From Adineta steineri (taxonomy: Eukaryota; Rotifera; Eurotatoria; Adinetida; Adinetidae), in assembly GCA_905250115.1 (NCBI GenBank), contig CAJNOI010000012.1, forward strand, positions 65,240 to 129,239: a DNA stretch of 64,000 nucleotides. Direction: 5' to 3'. Both the position numbers and the translations under genes were made by a program. Shown here one piece after another: positions 11,601 through 22,211 of the stretch (the first letter of the stretch is position 1; every line of letters starts with the position of its first letter). The notes under the pieces were generated by a model, which had not been told where the DNA came from, searched no databases, and saw only the letters and a program-made list of their open reading frames with translations.

Positions 11601-14488
11601 TTAACTATGCACTAGGATAATAAAACGATGACTTTCAATAGACATATATATTCTGAAAAACTATCTCTTACCTTTTAACTGTCTGTAAAATTTACGGATC
11701 TTTCGTGACATACATCTTCTTATTTTTTTTTCTATATTCTCTATATATGTGTATGCTATGAAATGATATTTTCAATGGTCAAAGATGTATTGAAATTCCC
11801 TGTGAGAAGATTTAAGACAGTATCTATCAGATTTCAATCGAAATATTTTATATAGTTTTTCTTCTCTTGTATCAAAAAACGTGTCATTATAACTTATTAT
11901 TCTTAGCAGAAATGTTTCAATTTCGTTTAATCACTATAATTTAAATTAAGAATAAGTTTAAGACTATATCTAGATCTTTTAAAGCTTAAGGTCTGAATCT
12001 TGTTTAATGAAATTTTAATTCTTTTCTGTCTATTTAGTTTAAATTTCGTTTCAATACTATTTTAAAGGACCTTTTAGATCCGAACGGCCCAATATGTCAA
12101 TGTGTTGTTGATACCAATTGTCAAGGACCAATCTATTTCGCAGCTATGGAGGAAATTGGTATTATAAAATTACCTGGTGCTCATCCAGCATATGTCACTA
12201 GTAGTTATGTGGCACCTGGATTGATTGATGCATGTTATACTATTGATTTCCTTCTTCTATCAACTCTTCAATGTTTTTATACAGATTCTGACTGTATGAA
12301 CCAACTGCTCTATTATATAAACAAAACATATCCGTCGTCTGTAAAAGATCCAAATGTGTATGCACATCCACTAATATATAATCAAACATCAACTCGTTTT
12401 CCTCCAAATACTTCAATTTCATCGATAGTTGAAGAAATGATGATTGAACAATGGAATACATCGTTGTCATTTTCTGATTATTATAGAGCGTGTGCACCAA
12501 CTTATTGCACTTACACTCAAATAAAACATGCAGAAACTCTCAGCGAACTATTAGTGAAATTGATCTCAACGGTCGGTGGTCTTGTTATGGTATTACGACT
12601 AATTACATTCCAATTTGTTAAGATTATTTTCGGTTTATTACGAAAAAAACCGAAGAAACAACAAGGTAATTAATGATAACATATTGTGTGAGACTATTAA
12701 TTCAATCGACTGATAAATCCTATAAACTATGATTTACAAATATTTTCTTCCCAGATTTCTTTAAGATCAAATGATATACGTATAATATTAGGTAACATAA
12801 AATATTGATCTTATTTTCATTATAGTTCGTCGAAAATTACTTGATCGAGTCAAGATGTTATTATCTAAACTAATAACATTCTTATACAAAATTGTTGAAT
12901 CTAAATATGTTTCCGGCACGAATATTCGGAAGTAAGATCGACAGAATAACGGTGAAATATCTTGGTCAATGGTCAACTCGTCTTTATCTTATTCTTCTAA
13001 GCATCATTTTTGTCATTTTAACTCTTTATACAGTTATTCAACCACAAACATTGACCAAATCCTTTTCAACACCATCATTAAATTTCTATAAGAAACTAAT
13101 AAATGATCATAGTGATGAACTTGAATGTCCATGTTCATTGATTTCATCTCCATATGATGAATATCTTCAAATTCAACCAGTATTTCATCAGGTCAGAAAG
13201 ATTTTCTTTGATTTTGTTATAATATTTTTCTAATAGATTTGTACAAGTGATTTGATTTCAAATGAATGGAGATTAAATATTACAGCAAATATAATTTCTA
13301 ATTTATCTGCTTATAATCAAAGAGATTATCGTTTATTTCTCTCTAGTCATTTACAATTTTTAAATGGATTATGTCAACTCTCCATGCAAACAGTAGATCA
13401 ATCGATTCAACAATCTTTATCTTCATTAATGATTACTAAACAATTATTATCAGAAGAGAATTTTAATTTACAAATTAATTCAATGATTAATGAAGCAAAA
13501 TCCAATGCTCCTTCAACACTTATTCGTCTACTTTCCTTACTTCAAGCGACAAATCATGGAAATGCAATTGTCTCATCGTATGGAACTAATTATCAATACA
13601 TAGCTCCTATTTATAGTACATTTTCAACCATTTTATATACTCAAGCGATGATGTATGATGGTAACTGTTCATGTCAATTAAATTCTACTTGTATTATTAA
13701 TGCTTCGTTTATCGAGATGGAATCGGTACAATCCTTAACAATTAAAGGTTTGAAAATGGGTTGTACACCGAGTGAATCATTACTTGCATCAACTCTTGAA
13801 TGCTTCTATGATCAATCATGTATTAATCTTATTCAAATAATGGTAGGATACAGTGAAAATATTACTCCAATTCCTCTCAACATAACTAATAGTCGATTTC
13901 TAATGAATATGACTGTGATGAATCTTATCAACGATCTATTTGTTGAAAAATGGTCAGCAATAATGAATTATTCATCATATTTTTATAAATGTTCACCAAT
14001 GATCTGTTCATATACATATATTCAACGACTGGATTCTTTCTATACACTGACTTATTTACTTGGTTTATATGGTGGTTTAACTATCGTTCTCAAATGGATC
14101 TCTCCGAAAGTTGTTTACCTTGTAAACAAAATTTACCAACGTCGAAAGAAAACAACCAGTTCAATCAAACCAATATCTACTATTGAGGGTAACGTCGAAA
14201 TAATGGACGCAAACAATATCAACAATACCGCTGCTTTGTCACAATCGGTGAAAACAGTGCCAGCACATTCGTATGTCTTTTTTTTCTGTACTATATTAAT
14301 ACGTAATGTCTTATCTTTATAGGAAAAAATTATTTTCGGTATCATTACATTACTGGATCTTTGGTTTAATAGTGTTTATACTTGTGATAATAGGCATTCT
14401 TATTCCATTTATTTATGTTTTGCAAGAAAGAAAGAATCATTCTACATCAACAGGTACGATATCCTTAATGATTTTCATCATCGAGTAA
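8672..14488 (+). CDS. Three-module Cys-rich transmembrane protein (frame break before module 3)
   Basis: Ten exons: 8672-8840, 8948-9240, 9520-10104, 10154-10463, 10529-10666, 10966-11558, 12038-12665, 12826 to about 12900, then 13191, 13237-14270 and 14323-14488. All junctions are in phase except one. The product has about 1,425 residues and three copies of one module: a membrane helix; a large extracellular part starting near C-P-C-S and F-H-x-V-C-S-S; a C-P(S)-x-S-L/I-L-x-S-T-L-x-C motif; then Y-x-x-C-x-P-x-x-C-x-Y-T/S before a GG-L helix and a basic cytoplasmic tail. Module 2 and 3 links share an L-N-I/M-F segment. In exon 8 the frame must move by +1 between about 12880 and 12906. This may be a real mutation, an assembly error, or a separate module 3 gene starting at ATG 12907. 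An alternative last splice (14454 to 14754) would end in GAATAA. The topology resembles channel-type proteins, but I recognise no family. Confidence 0.75.
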
Positions 14489-15276
14489 TAAGAGTCACAG
14501 ATATAGTTAGAGACTAAGATATATGAGAGTATTTGCTCACTCTTCATTGAATTTGGTCTAACTAGTGAAATTTATTCTAGTATAAAACTTTTCTATGTCT
14601 AAATGGACGAATACTTAGAAAAATAAGCTGACGAGGGAAGATCTGATTTTCGTGCAAAGATTTATTTAGTTAGTATATTGTATGTTAAATCTATCTGATA
14701 TTTAGGTTACACAGAAATGTATTTCTTGTTAATTTCAATTTTGTCTTTTGTAGAATAAGCAAAACCAATCGATCGAACAATTTCGAAAATATGAACATTT
14801 TATTCATTATATATATTTTTTTCAATTCTTTGGATGTATCACTAATACTTTATTCTTATACAATTATCATTTTATTGCATTATTTAATCTTTGAATATTG
14901 TTTTCTGCTTCATGTAATTTGTTCTCAATAAATGCTTCTTCACTATTTCAAACGTTATCTATTTAATATTTTAATATTTTCAAGGGAAAATACTAAAAAT
15001 TATTATATTGATAGTCTTATCTAATTCGTACCATTGAATTATTGATTGACACCATTACTTGAGTGAAATATAACCTATTTAATAAATTATTTACGAACTG
15101 AAGGTGTCGGTGTGAATTTCGATATTATGTTCATCTCACACATATCCACATCTATTCAAGTATATATATAATTAAGTGGAAAAAAATATGTTTTAATAAA
15201 TCAATATAATTACGGCGTTTGAAGAAAAAAATAGATTATTGAAAAATGTGATTAATATTTATGTTTAGTAAAATCA
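14489..15276. other. AT-rich intergenic region
   Basis: No gene seen. It lies between convergent genes and contains a telomere-like hairpin at 15098-15160. Confidence 0.5.
15098..15160. repeat. Telomere-like hairpin repeat (THR)
   Basis: The left arm reads CTGAAGGTGTCGGTGTGAA and the right arm CTCACACATATCCACATC, about 20 bases apart. This is a degenerate member of the dispersed family. Confidence 0.6.
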
Positions 15277-16122
15277 TTAGTTAGAATCTTTTGTGATAGC
15301 CTTTAAATATCGTTCACCTGATCGTTGAACAATCTGTTGTGCTTTCTCGAGAATTACTCCATCTGTACCATAAATAATGAAAGCATCATACAGTCTATCG
15401 TAGTTAACAAGTTGCAAATTTTTCATGATTCGTCTGATTTTGTTTTCATTGAGCGGAATATAATTTAGAAAGCTGTGCATAAATGTAACTTGTTCTGGAT
15501 CCATACAAACTTGAGGCTCATCACCACTTAGTAATACACCACGTTGAGATGCTCCGTCTGGCCAATACAATGCTTGTGAACCGTCGAAGTGTCCGCCTGT
15601 ATGAATAAGTTTCAATTTGCCATCGAATAAATCTTTCGTCTCACCATTCCAAAAGTGAATGCATTTATCAGGTCGTACTACCCAGTTTTTCATGTCCTGA
15701 TGAAGATAGATAGGCACGTCACCAAATGCATGACTCCAATCTATCATAGTGGTAAAAAAATGGGGATGAGAAATGGCAATTGCAGTAAGACCACCCAATC
15801 CATTAATAAAGTCGATAGTTTTTTGATCGAGATACGAGATGCAATCCCATAGAATATTTCCATGTGATGTTTGTACTAAAAATGCACGTTGACCAATTCC
15901 AAAGTGTGGCTCGGTACGAATTGAATATAACCCATCTTCTTCGCACTGAATTTTATTTTCATATTTGCCCAAAATTTCCTCTCGTGTCGTCCATTTCTGA
16001 CCGTTCTTATCGACATAATGTCGTTCATCTTCACAAATCAAACAATGCGAGGGTGGAGATGATGCCAACGGATATTGAACACCACAGTTCACACATATAT
16101 GACAGGACATTGATCTGCGCAC
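15277..16122 (-). CDS. MBL-fold metallo-hydrolase with N-terminal zinc ribbon
   Basis: Single exon, 281 residues. Cys10/Cys13 and Cys27/Cys30 form a small zinc-ribbon-like knuckle. The metallo-beta-lactamase fold follows, with metal-site candidates His119 and His121 (SHPHFF), Asp128, His178 (HTGGHFDG) and Asp201 (LSGDEP). The first metal motif is HPHFF...D rather than canonical HxHxDH, as in a subgroup of uncharacterised MBL hydrolases. Such enzymes are usually hydrolases of esters, thioesters or lactones; the substrate cannot be read here. A second in-frame ATG at residue 5 could be the start. The lack of introns, where neighbours have several, makes horizontal acquisition plausible. It is convergent with the triple-module gene upstream in the window. 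Confidence 0.85.
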   Translation of the reverse strand: MRRSMSCHICVNCGVQYPLASSPPSHCLICEDERHYVDKNGQKWTTREEILGKYENKIQCEEDGLYSIRTEPHFGIGQRAFLVQTSHGNILWDCISYLDQKTIDFINGLGGLTAIAISHPHFFTTMIDWSHAFGDVPIYLHQDMKNWVVRPDKCIHFWNGETKDLFDGKLKLIHTGGHFDGSQALYWPDGASQRGVLLSGDEPQVCMDPEQVTFMHSFLNYIPLNENKIRRIMKNLQLVNYDRLYDAFIIYGTDGVILEKAQQIVQRSGERYLKAITKDSN

Positions 16123-16690
16123 TTCTATCTAAACACTCTTACGACAATTAAACGGAATGTAAGACTTGACGAATGAATTTTTGTTGTCTCACAAATGCGG
16201 CACATGGTAGATAAGATATGATAAACAACAACATTACACGTAGAGATATATTACCTAGCAGAAAAAAATATTTAACTAGGAATATCAGATAAATTAAATA
16301 TATTTAAAAGATATTTTTATAGACAATACAAATAATTTGTAAATATACAATATGATCAAGGCAAAGCGTCACGTAAGAACATTAAGCATGCAAAGAAGTA
16401 TTTTACATACAATACAACAAAATTTTGTTTAAAGTTAAGATCGAACTTTTTTAATTATTCCATAATAATTTTAATCTACTCATATAACATATACGTTATT
16501 GCACAACGCTGTGAAAATATTTCTGACTACTAATGATGAAATAACATATTCTTTAACACAACGTGTTTATATGTTATTGCATAACTATGCATTAATATTT
16601 CAAACATGACAAAATTACTTCGTCATTTAACGTATGTGTAAAAAATTGGTTACATTTCTTTTATATATCTGAATAAATCATTAAAAATCG
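16123..16690. other. Divergent promoter region
   Basis: 568 AT-rich bases between the minus-strand MBL hydrolase and the plus-strand DUF4291 gene, so it should hold both promoters. A near-direct repeat (ATATAACATATACGTTATTGCACAAC and a similar stretch about 70 bases on) is the only structure seen. Confidence 0.4.
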
Positions 16691-17424
16691 ATGGATTGGT
16701 TAAATAAATATGAAAGTTCTACTGAATTATATGACGATGCAGTAGAACAATGGCCAAACAATCAATATCCACCTGGAAAATGGATTTTAGGATCATTTGA
16801 TGAAGAATCAATTATAGTTTATCAAGCATACAATCAAGATATAGCACAATTTGCTTGTGAAAATGGTCGTTTTATAGACTGTTCTGATTATGATCAAGAT
16901 CGTATGACATGTATGATATGAAATCTAATAAGATTATTTAAAATAAAAATATTATCAATCTAGGGATAAAAACAAATTTTCTTTGGATGATGTATCGATC
17001 TCAATGGGCTACAAAATTCAATCAACAACATATTCTAGCTATATGGCTTCGACGTTCAGCATTTGATAGTTATTTAGCACAATCTATAGATACTTCACAT
17101 ACAGATCTTCCGAAAAATGATAAAAAAAATTCAAAAATAAAAACTCATGGAGGATCAATTCGTTTACAATGGGATCCTGATCATCGTCCAGATGGTCAAC
17201 GAGTTACGGGTCGTCGAGCTATTCAATTAGGTCTTAAAAAAATAAAAAGTTTTCTTGATGGTCGTGATATTATACGTATTATTGATATAACCTCATTTGT
17301 TCAAACTCAATATAATAATGCTATTGTACCAAAAGAAAAACTCAATCAACTTCGTATTCCTATTGAGCGTATCTATCAACCTCAAGACAAACAAACTCGA
17401 CAACATATACAACTAGATTCATAA
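16691..17424 (+). CDS. DUF4291 family protein
   Basis: Two exons, 16691-16910 and 16964-17424, with a 53-nt intron, give 226 residues. Family hallmarks are I-V-Y-Q-A-Y near residue 45, R-M-T-W-I-K followed by F-L-W-M-M-Y-R-S-x-W-A (rebuilt exactly across the splice), R-L-Q-W-D-P-D-H, a R-x-I-Q-L-G-L helix, and I-I-D-I-T-x-x-V near the C terminus. DUF4291 is a conserved cytosolic family of unknown function found mainly in bacteria and fungi. The very conserved WIK-S-FLWMMYRS stretch suggests a catalytic or ligand pocket, but no activity is established that I know of. It lies tail to tail with the desaturase gene. Confidence 0.9.
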
Positions 17425-17481
17425 ATAGTAATACATATGTAGAATAAAAATAAATAAGAAATTAATGAAAATTTTTATTAA

Positions 17482-18937
17482 TTAAAAGATTTTTTTAATC
17501 TTATTGTCTTCATCTTTAGTGTATGTAAATACGCGTGCATCTTGTGAAATAGATCGTTGATTTATGAAGGTTTTAAACATACGAGAAAATGAGACTAATA
17601 TTGGTTCATTATTAATTCGAACAAGATCAGGATATACTTTTCGAAATTGTTCAGTTGCTTCTTCTAAACGAAATAAAAAAAAGATTAGAAATAAAAATAA
17701 ATTTTCTATCATACCTAAATGATAATGTGGTACTTTTGTAAATAGATGATGAATTTGATGTGTACCAATTGAATGAATTATTGAATGAACATGACCATAA
17801 TGACGATCAACTGTTGATAATTGTCCTTTAACATTATTCCATTCCGAATCTCCATACCAAGGTACATCACTATATATATAGAAATAAATAAATAAGATAT
17901 TAGATATTAAATATATTACATTTCTGTATGATGTAACATAGTTATAATAACTATATAACATGCAAAAATAAATACTGGAATGAGATGATAAGTAATTAAA
18001 CTGATGAAACCAACTGAAATCGCATAAATATACATCAGATAACACTGAAATATAAAAATAAAATCATTTTATTACTGAATTATTAAAAAAATATATAGTT
18101 ATATACCATTCCTAAATAAGTGGCAAGTGAAAGAGAAGCACCAATGAAATTTTTATTATAAAATAATGGTTCGAACTAAAATTAACAAAAACAAAAATAT
18201 TCATAATTTATTTAATAAAATAAAATTTATTTACTGGATTAAAATGATTTATTCCTCTTGGTCTATAACCAAACATTAAATAATAAAACCAGGAAATACC
18301 AGGAAACCAATACAAAAGATAATTTTGAAATGATGGTTCATCTACTATACCACGTTGTGGACAGAAAACTGCATCTTTATCAATATTATTTGTATTTTTA
18401 TGATGATGATTATGTGTAAGCTAAAGTAATAGAAAAAATTGCATTCATTTTATTTAAAAATTAAAATATACTACCTTCCATGCATAATAAGGTACTAATA
18501 TCCATGTATGTAATATTGTACCAACAGTATCGTTCAATAATGGATAAGAACTAAAACTTGAATGTCCACAATCATGTCCAAGTATAAAAAATGCTGTATA
18601 AAGAGTTCCTACAACAAAAATAATAAAATAGTTAAAAGTTTTTTTTTTAAATAAACTTCAACAAACCTTGTATATACCAATAAATAGGAAAAAATAAATA
18701 ACCATATTTAAATAATTTTTCTATTTGAAACATAATAAAGAATGTTAGAATGACATAAATAATATCTTTAATAACATAGCTCATTGATTGTCGAACAGTG
18801 GAACGAAAACAATGCGATGGAAGTTTTGTCTTTATTTCGGATAGTGTTGGTAATTGATATTGTACTGGTAATGGTGTTGTGTCTTGTTGCTGAGCATAAT
18901 CACCTTCAATAGGTGACTGATCGTCTTCTTCTCCCAT
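17482..18937 (-). CDS. Delta-12/omega-type fatty acid desaturase
   Basis: Seven exons on the minus strand join in frame: 18667-18937, 18475-18608, 18235-18420, 18107-18175, 17920-18044, 17715-17869 and 17482-17663. The product is 373 residues, the usual size of FAD2-type enzymes. The three di-iron histidine boxes are present: HDCGHSS, HNHHH (family consensus HxxHH) and HQIHH. The N-terminal [15 protein letters not shown] and the pre-box 3 region [17 protein letters not shown] match methyl-end desaturases that act on acyl lipids in the ER membrane. Hydrophobic segments flank the boxes as expected. This fits conversion of oleoyl to linoleoyl groups; delta-12 versus omega-3 regiospecificity cannot be read from sequence alone. 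Confidence 0.92.
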
Positions 18938-19129
18938 TTATTGATAAAGGAACTAAATAAATTAGAATACAATATAGATATCTACATATGTTAGAGGCTT
19001 AAAAGAAAATGTCTTTAAAGCGAGTATGAAGAATGAGAGTGAAGTATACATTTAATATTCAATAGTCCTTGAAAAGGATACTATAGTATGGTGGAGGATA
19101 ACATTCGTGAGTGTCGTGTCACAATATTT

Positions 19130-19490
19130 CTCCTCTTCTTATTATTTCTTCTCATTTTATATATTGCTCGTACGATTTTGTCTCTATTTTTTATATCGTT
19201 TGTTACTTTATCACGACGTTTATTCTCTTCTTATTATTTCTTACCATTTTTTCTTTATTTTTGCATAGTTTGTTATTTTATTATAATTTTTATCCTCTTC
19301 GTATTATTTCTCCTCATTTCACATATTGTTCTTACCATTTTTTCTTTATTTTTACATAGTTTGTTACTTTTTGTCATGATTTTTATCCTCTTCGTATTAT
19401 TTCTCCTCATTTCACATATTGCTCTTACCATTTTGCCTTAATTTTTGCATCGCTTGCTATTTTCTCTCCACCTTATTTCGTTCTTATCGT
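19130..19490. repeat. T-rich imperfect tandem repeat, unit about 70-95 bases
   Basis: Four imperfect units each begin near CTCTTCTTATTATTTCT or CCTCTTCGTATTATTTCTCC, continue with CATATTGCTCTTACCATTTTT, and end near GCATAGTTTGTTATTTT. The last two units are the most alike. The strand bias (pyrimidines on plus) creates long but meaningless reading frames. Confidence 0.7.
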
Positions 19491-19513
19491 CGTTTTATTT
19501 CATATTTTTTTTT

Positions 19514-19747
19514 TCATTCTCTATAACAAACGAGTATATAACCATGCTTTGTAAAAGAACGAAATGACTCAAGATAAGGAGAAATAGAATAAAGTGCATT
19601 ATCATTTGCACTAACACTATTTCTATCAGAAATCATCATAAGGGGTGCAAAAGCATCGCTGATCAATGTGTCACAATGTTGTTCAGTGCAAAATCTCTTA
19701 AGAGTGAAACTCTTAAGAACGTCAGAAACTGATGCAGCTGTATTCAT
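19514..19747 (-). CDS. Small hypothetical protein (doubtful)
   Basis: A 77-residue frame beginning with ATG and ending TGA, with a balanced composition (S, D, F, L) unlike the low-complexity frames nearby. It has no signal peptide, membrane segment or motif that I recognise. An inverted repeat CTTAAGAGTTTCACTCTTAAG lies within it. It could be an exon of a larger gene or chance. Confidence 0.25.
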   Translation of the reverse strand: MNTAASVSDVLKSFTLKRFCTEQHCDTLISDAFAPLMMISDRNSVSANDNALYSISPYLESFRSFTKHGYILVCYRE

Positions 19748-20206
19748 AATGAGATTGTTGTATAGTAATGCTAAATATCATTAATAGTTCTTACATTACA
19801 TCCAAACCTCACAGAATATTATTTCATGGCCTTTGATCATACACTGTTATCTACCTTTTAGATATTTTGCATCGTTTTATTGTCTATTGCACCGCATTCA
19901 CAAAAAGAGTCCATAGGTCATTATTATTATTTTTTTTCTCGTGCTTTGATGATGAAAATACTTTTCGAACGCAAAAAGTGCGTTTTAGCTGAAACGATAT
20001 ATGAAAGGTGCAATTTATCATTAAAAGTGTTAAAAAACAACACGTTTAGATAACAGACATTAGAAAAACAAGGAGTCTCAACTATTTGATAGTAAATGTG
20101 ATAGGCTTTTCCATTCGTGATGAATATGCACGAAATAAATCATACTGTGATTACAAATTCTCATTACCAACCATTCATACTTTTAATACTCGTTCCGATG
20201 ACACTC

Positions 20207-20268
20207 TTGAGGATGTGAGTGTGAATATGGGTATCAGAAGAGTGCAACACCCACACCTACACCCTCAA
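20207..20268. repeat. Telomere-like hairpin repeat (THR), well-formed copy
   Basis: 62 bases. It begins TTGAGGATGTGAGTGTGAA and ends CCACACCTACACCCTCAA, so the ends form a terminal inverted repeat (TTGAGG-TGTG / CACA-CCTCAA). Each arm is a run of degenerate TGTGGG-type hexamers. This is the clearest short copy for defining the element's ends. Confidence 0.8.
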
Positions 20269-20451
20269 AGCAAAGGTCTTGCATTAAACTGTTGCATGAA
20301 AATAAAGAGAAGCATCAACAATGAGATCCAGATTTGAATCATAGTCTTGATAGTACAAGGAAATGTTTTTTTCACACTCTCTAACGTGTAAAATCTAATA
20401 TGTAGATATATAATTTATAATACAAATTATAACAACAAAGACTTTCTATAG

Positions 20452-21449
20452 TTATTTAAAAGGTTTTAATGCTTGTGGAGCAACGAAATTATTAAAGTGT
20501 CGTCTTCTCATTATGAGCTTCATTTTTGTCCAAATCTCTTTCGATGATCCAAAGCATATGAATGGCATTAACAGAACAATGAAATAACATGAGAAAAATA
20601 CGAATGATTCAAATTGACCAGTTGCACCATATGGCAAACCACCTTTCTGAGCGAGCAGTATACCCACTGTAGGTATTTCAGGAATAAGAAACAATAATGA
20701 ACATGACGCTAATTGTATAATCATTTTTTTATATTTCTGCCATTGTATTTCTTGATGTAAACGTTGTTTCTGCTTGAATACACGAATAAACAATAATATA
20801 TTAACAATCAAAATTAGAAGACACAGTAGAGTGATGTTGAATAATAAATCATATAGACTGAGAGCATAGGATTGAATATAACATGGACCTATACACCAAG
20901 CTGAACTGTAATTAAATGTAGGTTGACAAACTGGAAAAAAAATACAAGTTGCATAAAAAATACAAGCATATAGAGCAATTGTTGTCAACGGAATATAATG
21001 AATTAAAATACGTTTCATCTTGGTATTTAACCACTGATAATGAAATATCAAATGTGTCTTTCAATTGAAGCCCAAGCCATTAGCATACCTATTGTATATA
21101 AGTTACCATAAGTAGCATACCACCATAGATAACAGTTAATTGGTATTTGAGGCCATACATAGTTAAGACGAAGAAAAGTAAGATAATTTGGAATATCTAT
21201 AATTTCTGAGAGAAGTACATTAATCAAAATAAGAATAAATACATGATTATTTAATGTATTTCGTAGAGTTCGATCGAAACATAAATGATAAAGTAGAAAA
21301 AGACAACAGATAATTGATGGAATTTCAAAGATAAGTAAAACCCAAAAACGAGCAGTTGCTGATAAAGCTGTTTCTAATATAGTTCCAGAAGAAGTATCAT
21401 TATTTTCACCATCTTTAATAGATGTATTATTCAAGATAATGTGTACCAT
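20452..21449 (-). CDS. Rhodopsin-like GPCR, broken by one-base frameshift
   Basis: The first frame (21449-21048, 133 residues) carries an N-glycosylated N terminus, TM1-TM3 and SIERHI, the DRY-position motif. It ends in TGA at 21050-21048. The second frame (21051-20452, 199 residues) picks up at once with LIFHYQWLN, TM4, the ECL2 Cys pair (AWCIGPC), TM5-TM7 with LLMPFIC in place of NPxxY, and a basic tail. Adding one T in the ATTTGATA run would restore one reading frame of about 332 residues; there is no room for an intron. This is a divergent peptide/amine-type receptor like the one at 47035. It is either a recent pseudogene or a homopolymer error. Confidence 0.75.
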
Positions 21450-22211
21450 AATAATTATAAAAGATAATTACTGATTGTTTATGAAGTGTACGAGAAAAAA
21501 GTTTTTTAATTTCTCTAGATTTACATAATCAAATATTTACTTTGTTGTTGATAAAAAAAAAGAATATCTCTTCTTTTTTTCTCTCTCTGTCTAGCAAGTA
21601 CTTATTTGAGCAGGAAAAATTATTTTATAAAACGAGATGAAAGAGTTTTATGAAAAATTCTCAAAATAAATATTTTAATAATTGTTTGATCTTTATAAAT
21701 AAAACAAAATTGTAATTATGATAATGAATTCATTCTAGCATATTATACGTTGAAAAAATATCAGAAATACACGAAGATCAATGTAAAACTAGTAGCGTCT
21801 AAATTTTAATACGATAGAATAAATCTTATTTTTATGCCTCCTCATAATAACAAGAATACTTGATTTTCAGGTAGCATTTAACCATTTCTCGACTAATAAA
21901 ATTTGAATAAAAATCTATTTGTTATGATTACATGGATTCTATAGAAGTTTCTATCTTCGATTAATTTTTGTAATAATCTCTTTATATTACGTGTCATCAG
22001 CATGTATATTGAAATAATAGCATAATATAAACATAATCACATTTTACTTTTACTTTTGTCGCATATATCTATATGATTAAAACTGTTCTGAGGAATTATC
22101 TCGACCATGAAGGTAAGGATTAAAGAAATAGATAGAGACTTGAATTATGTATGATATTTTACTATTCGTACGACTCTTATTTATTTCAAAAAGAAAAAAA
22201 GTACAATCTTT
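21450..22211. other. AT-rich intergenic region
   Basis: 762 bases upstream of the receptor and downstream of the S9 peptidase, both on the minus strand. No gene or repeat seen apart from a short (TC)n/T-rich tract near 21570-21590. Confidence 0.45.

Larger units (their letters stand above)
18938..20451. other. Intergenic region with T-rich tandem repeat and hairpin repeat
   Basis: Contains a T-rich imperfect tandem repeat (19130-19490), a doubtful small reading frame (19514-19747, minus) and a well-formed telomere-like hairpin (20207-20268). Nothing else is supported. Confidence 0.5.

Noticed and set aside
8672..14488. Assignment of the triple-module gene to the ENaC/ASIC channel family
   Set aside because: Two helices around a Cys-rich ectodomain and a GG before the second helix are suggestive, but the family's HG gate and GxS selectivity motif are not visible.
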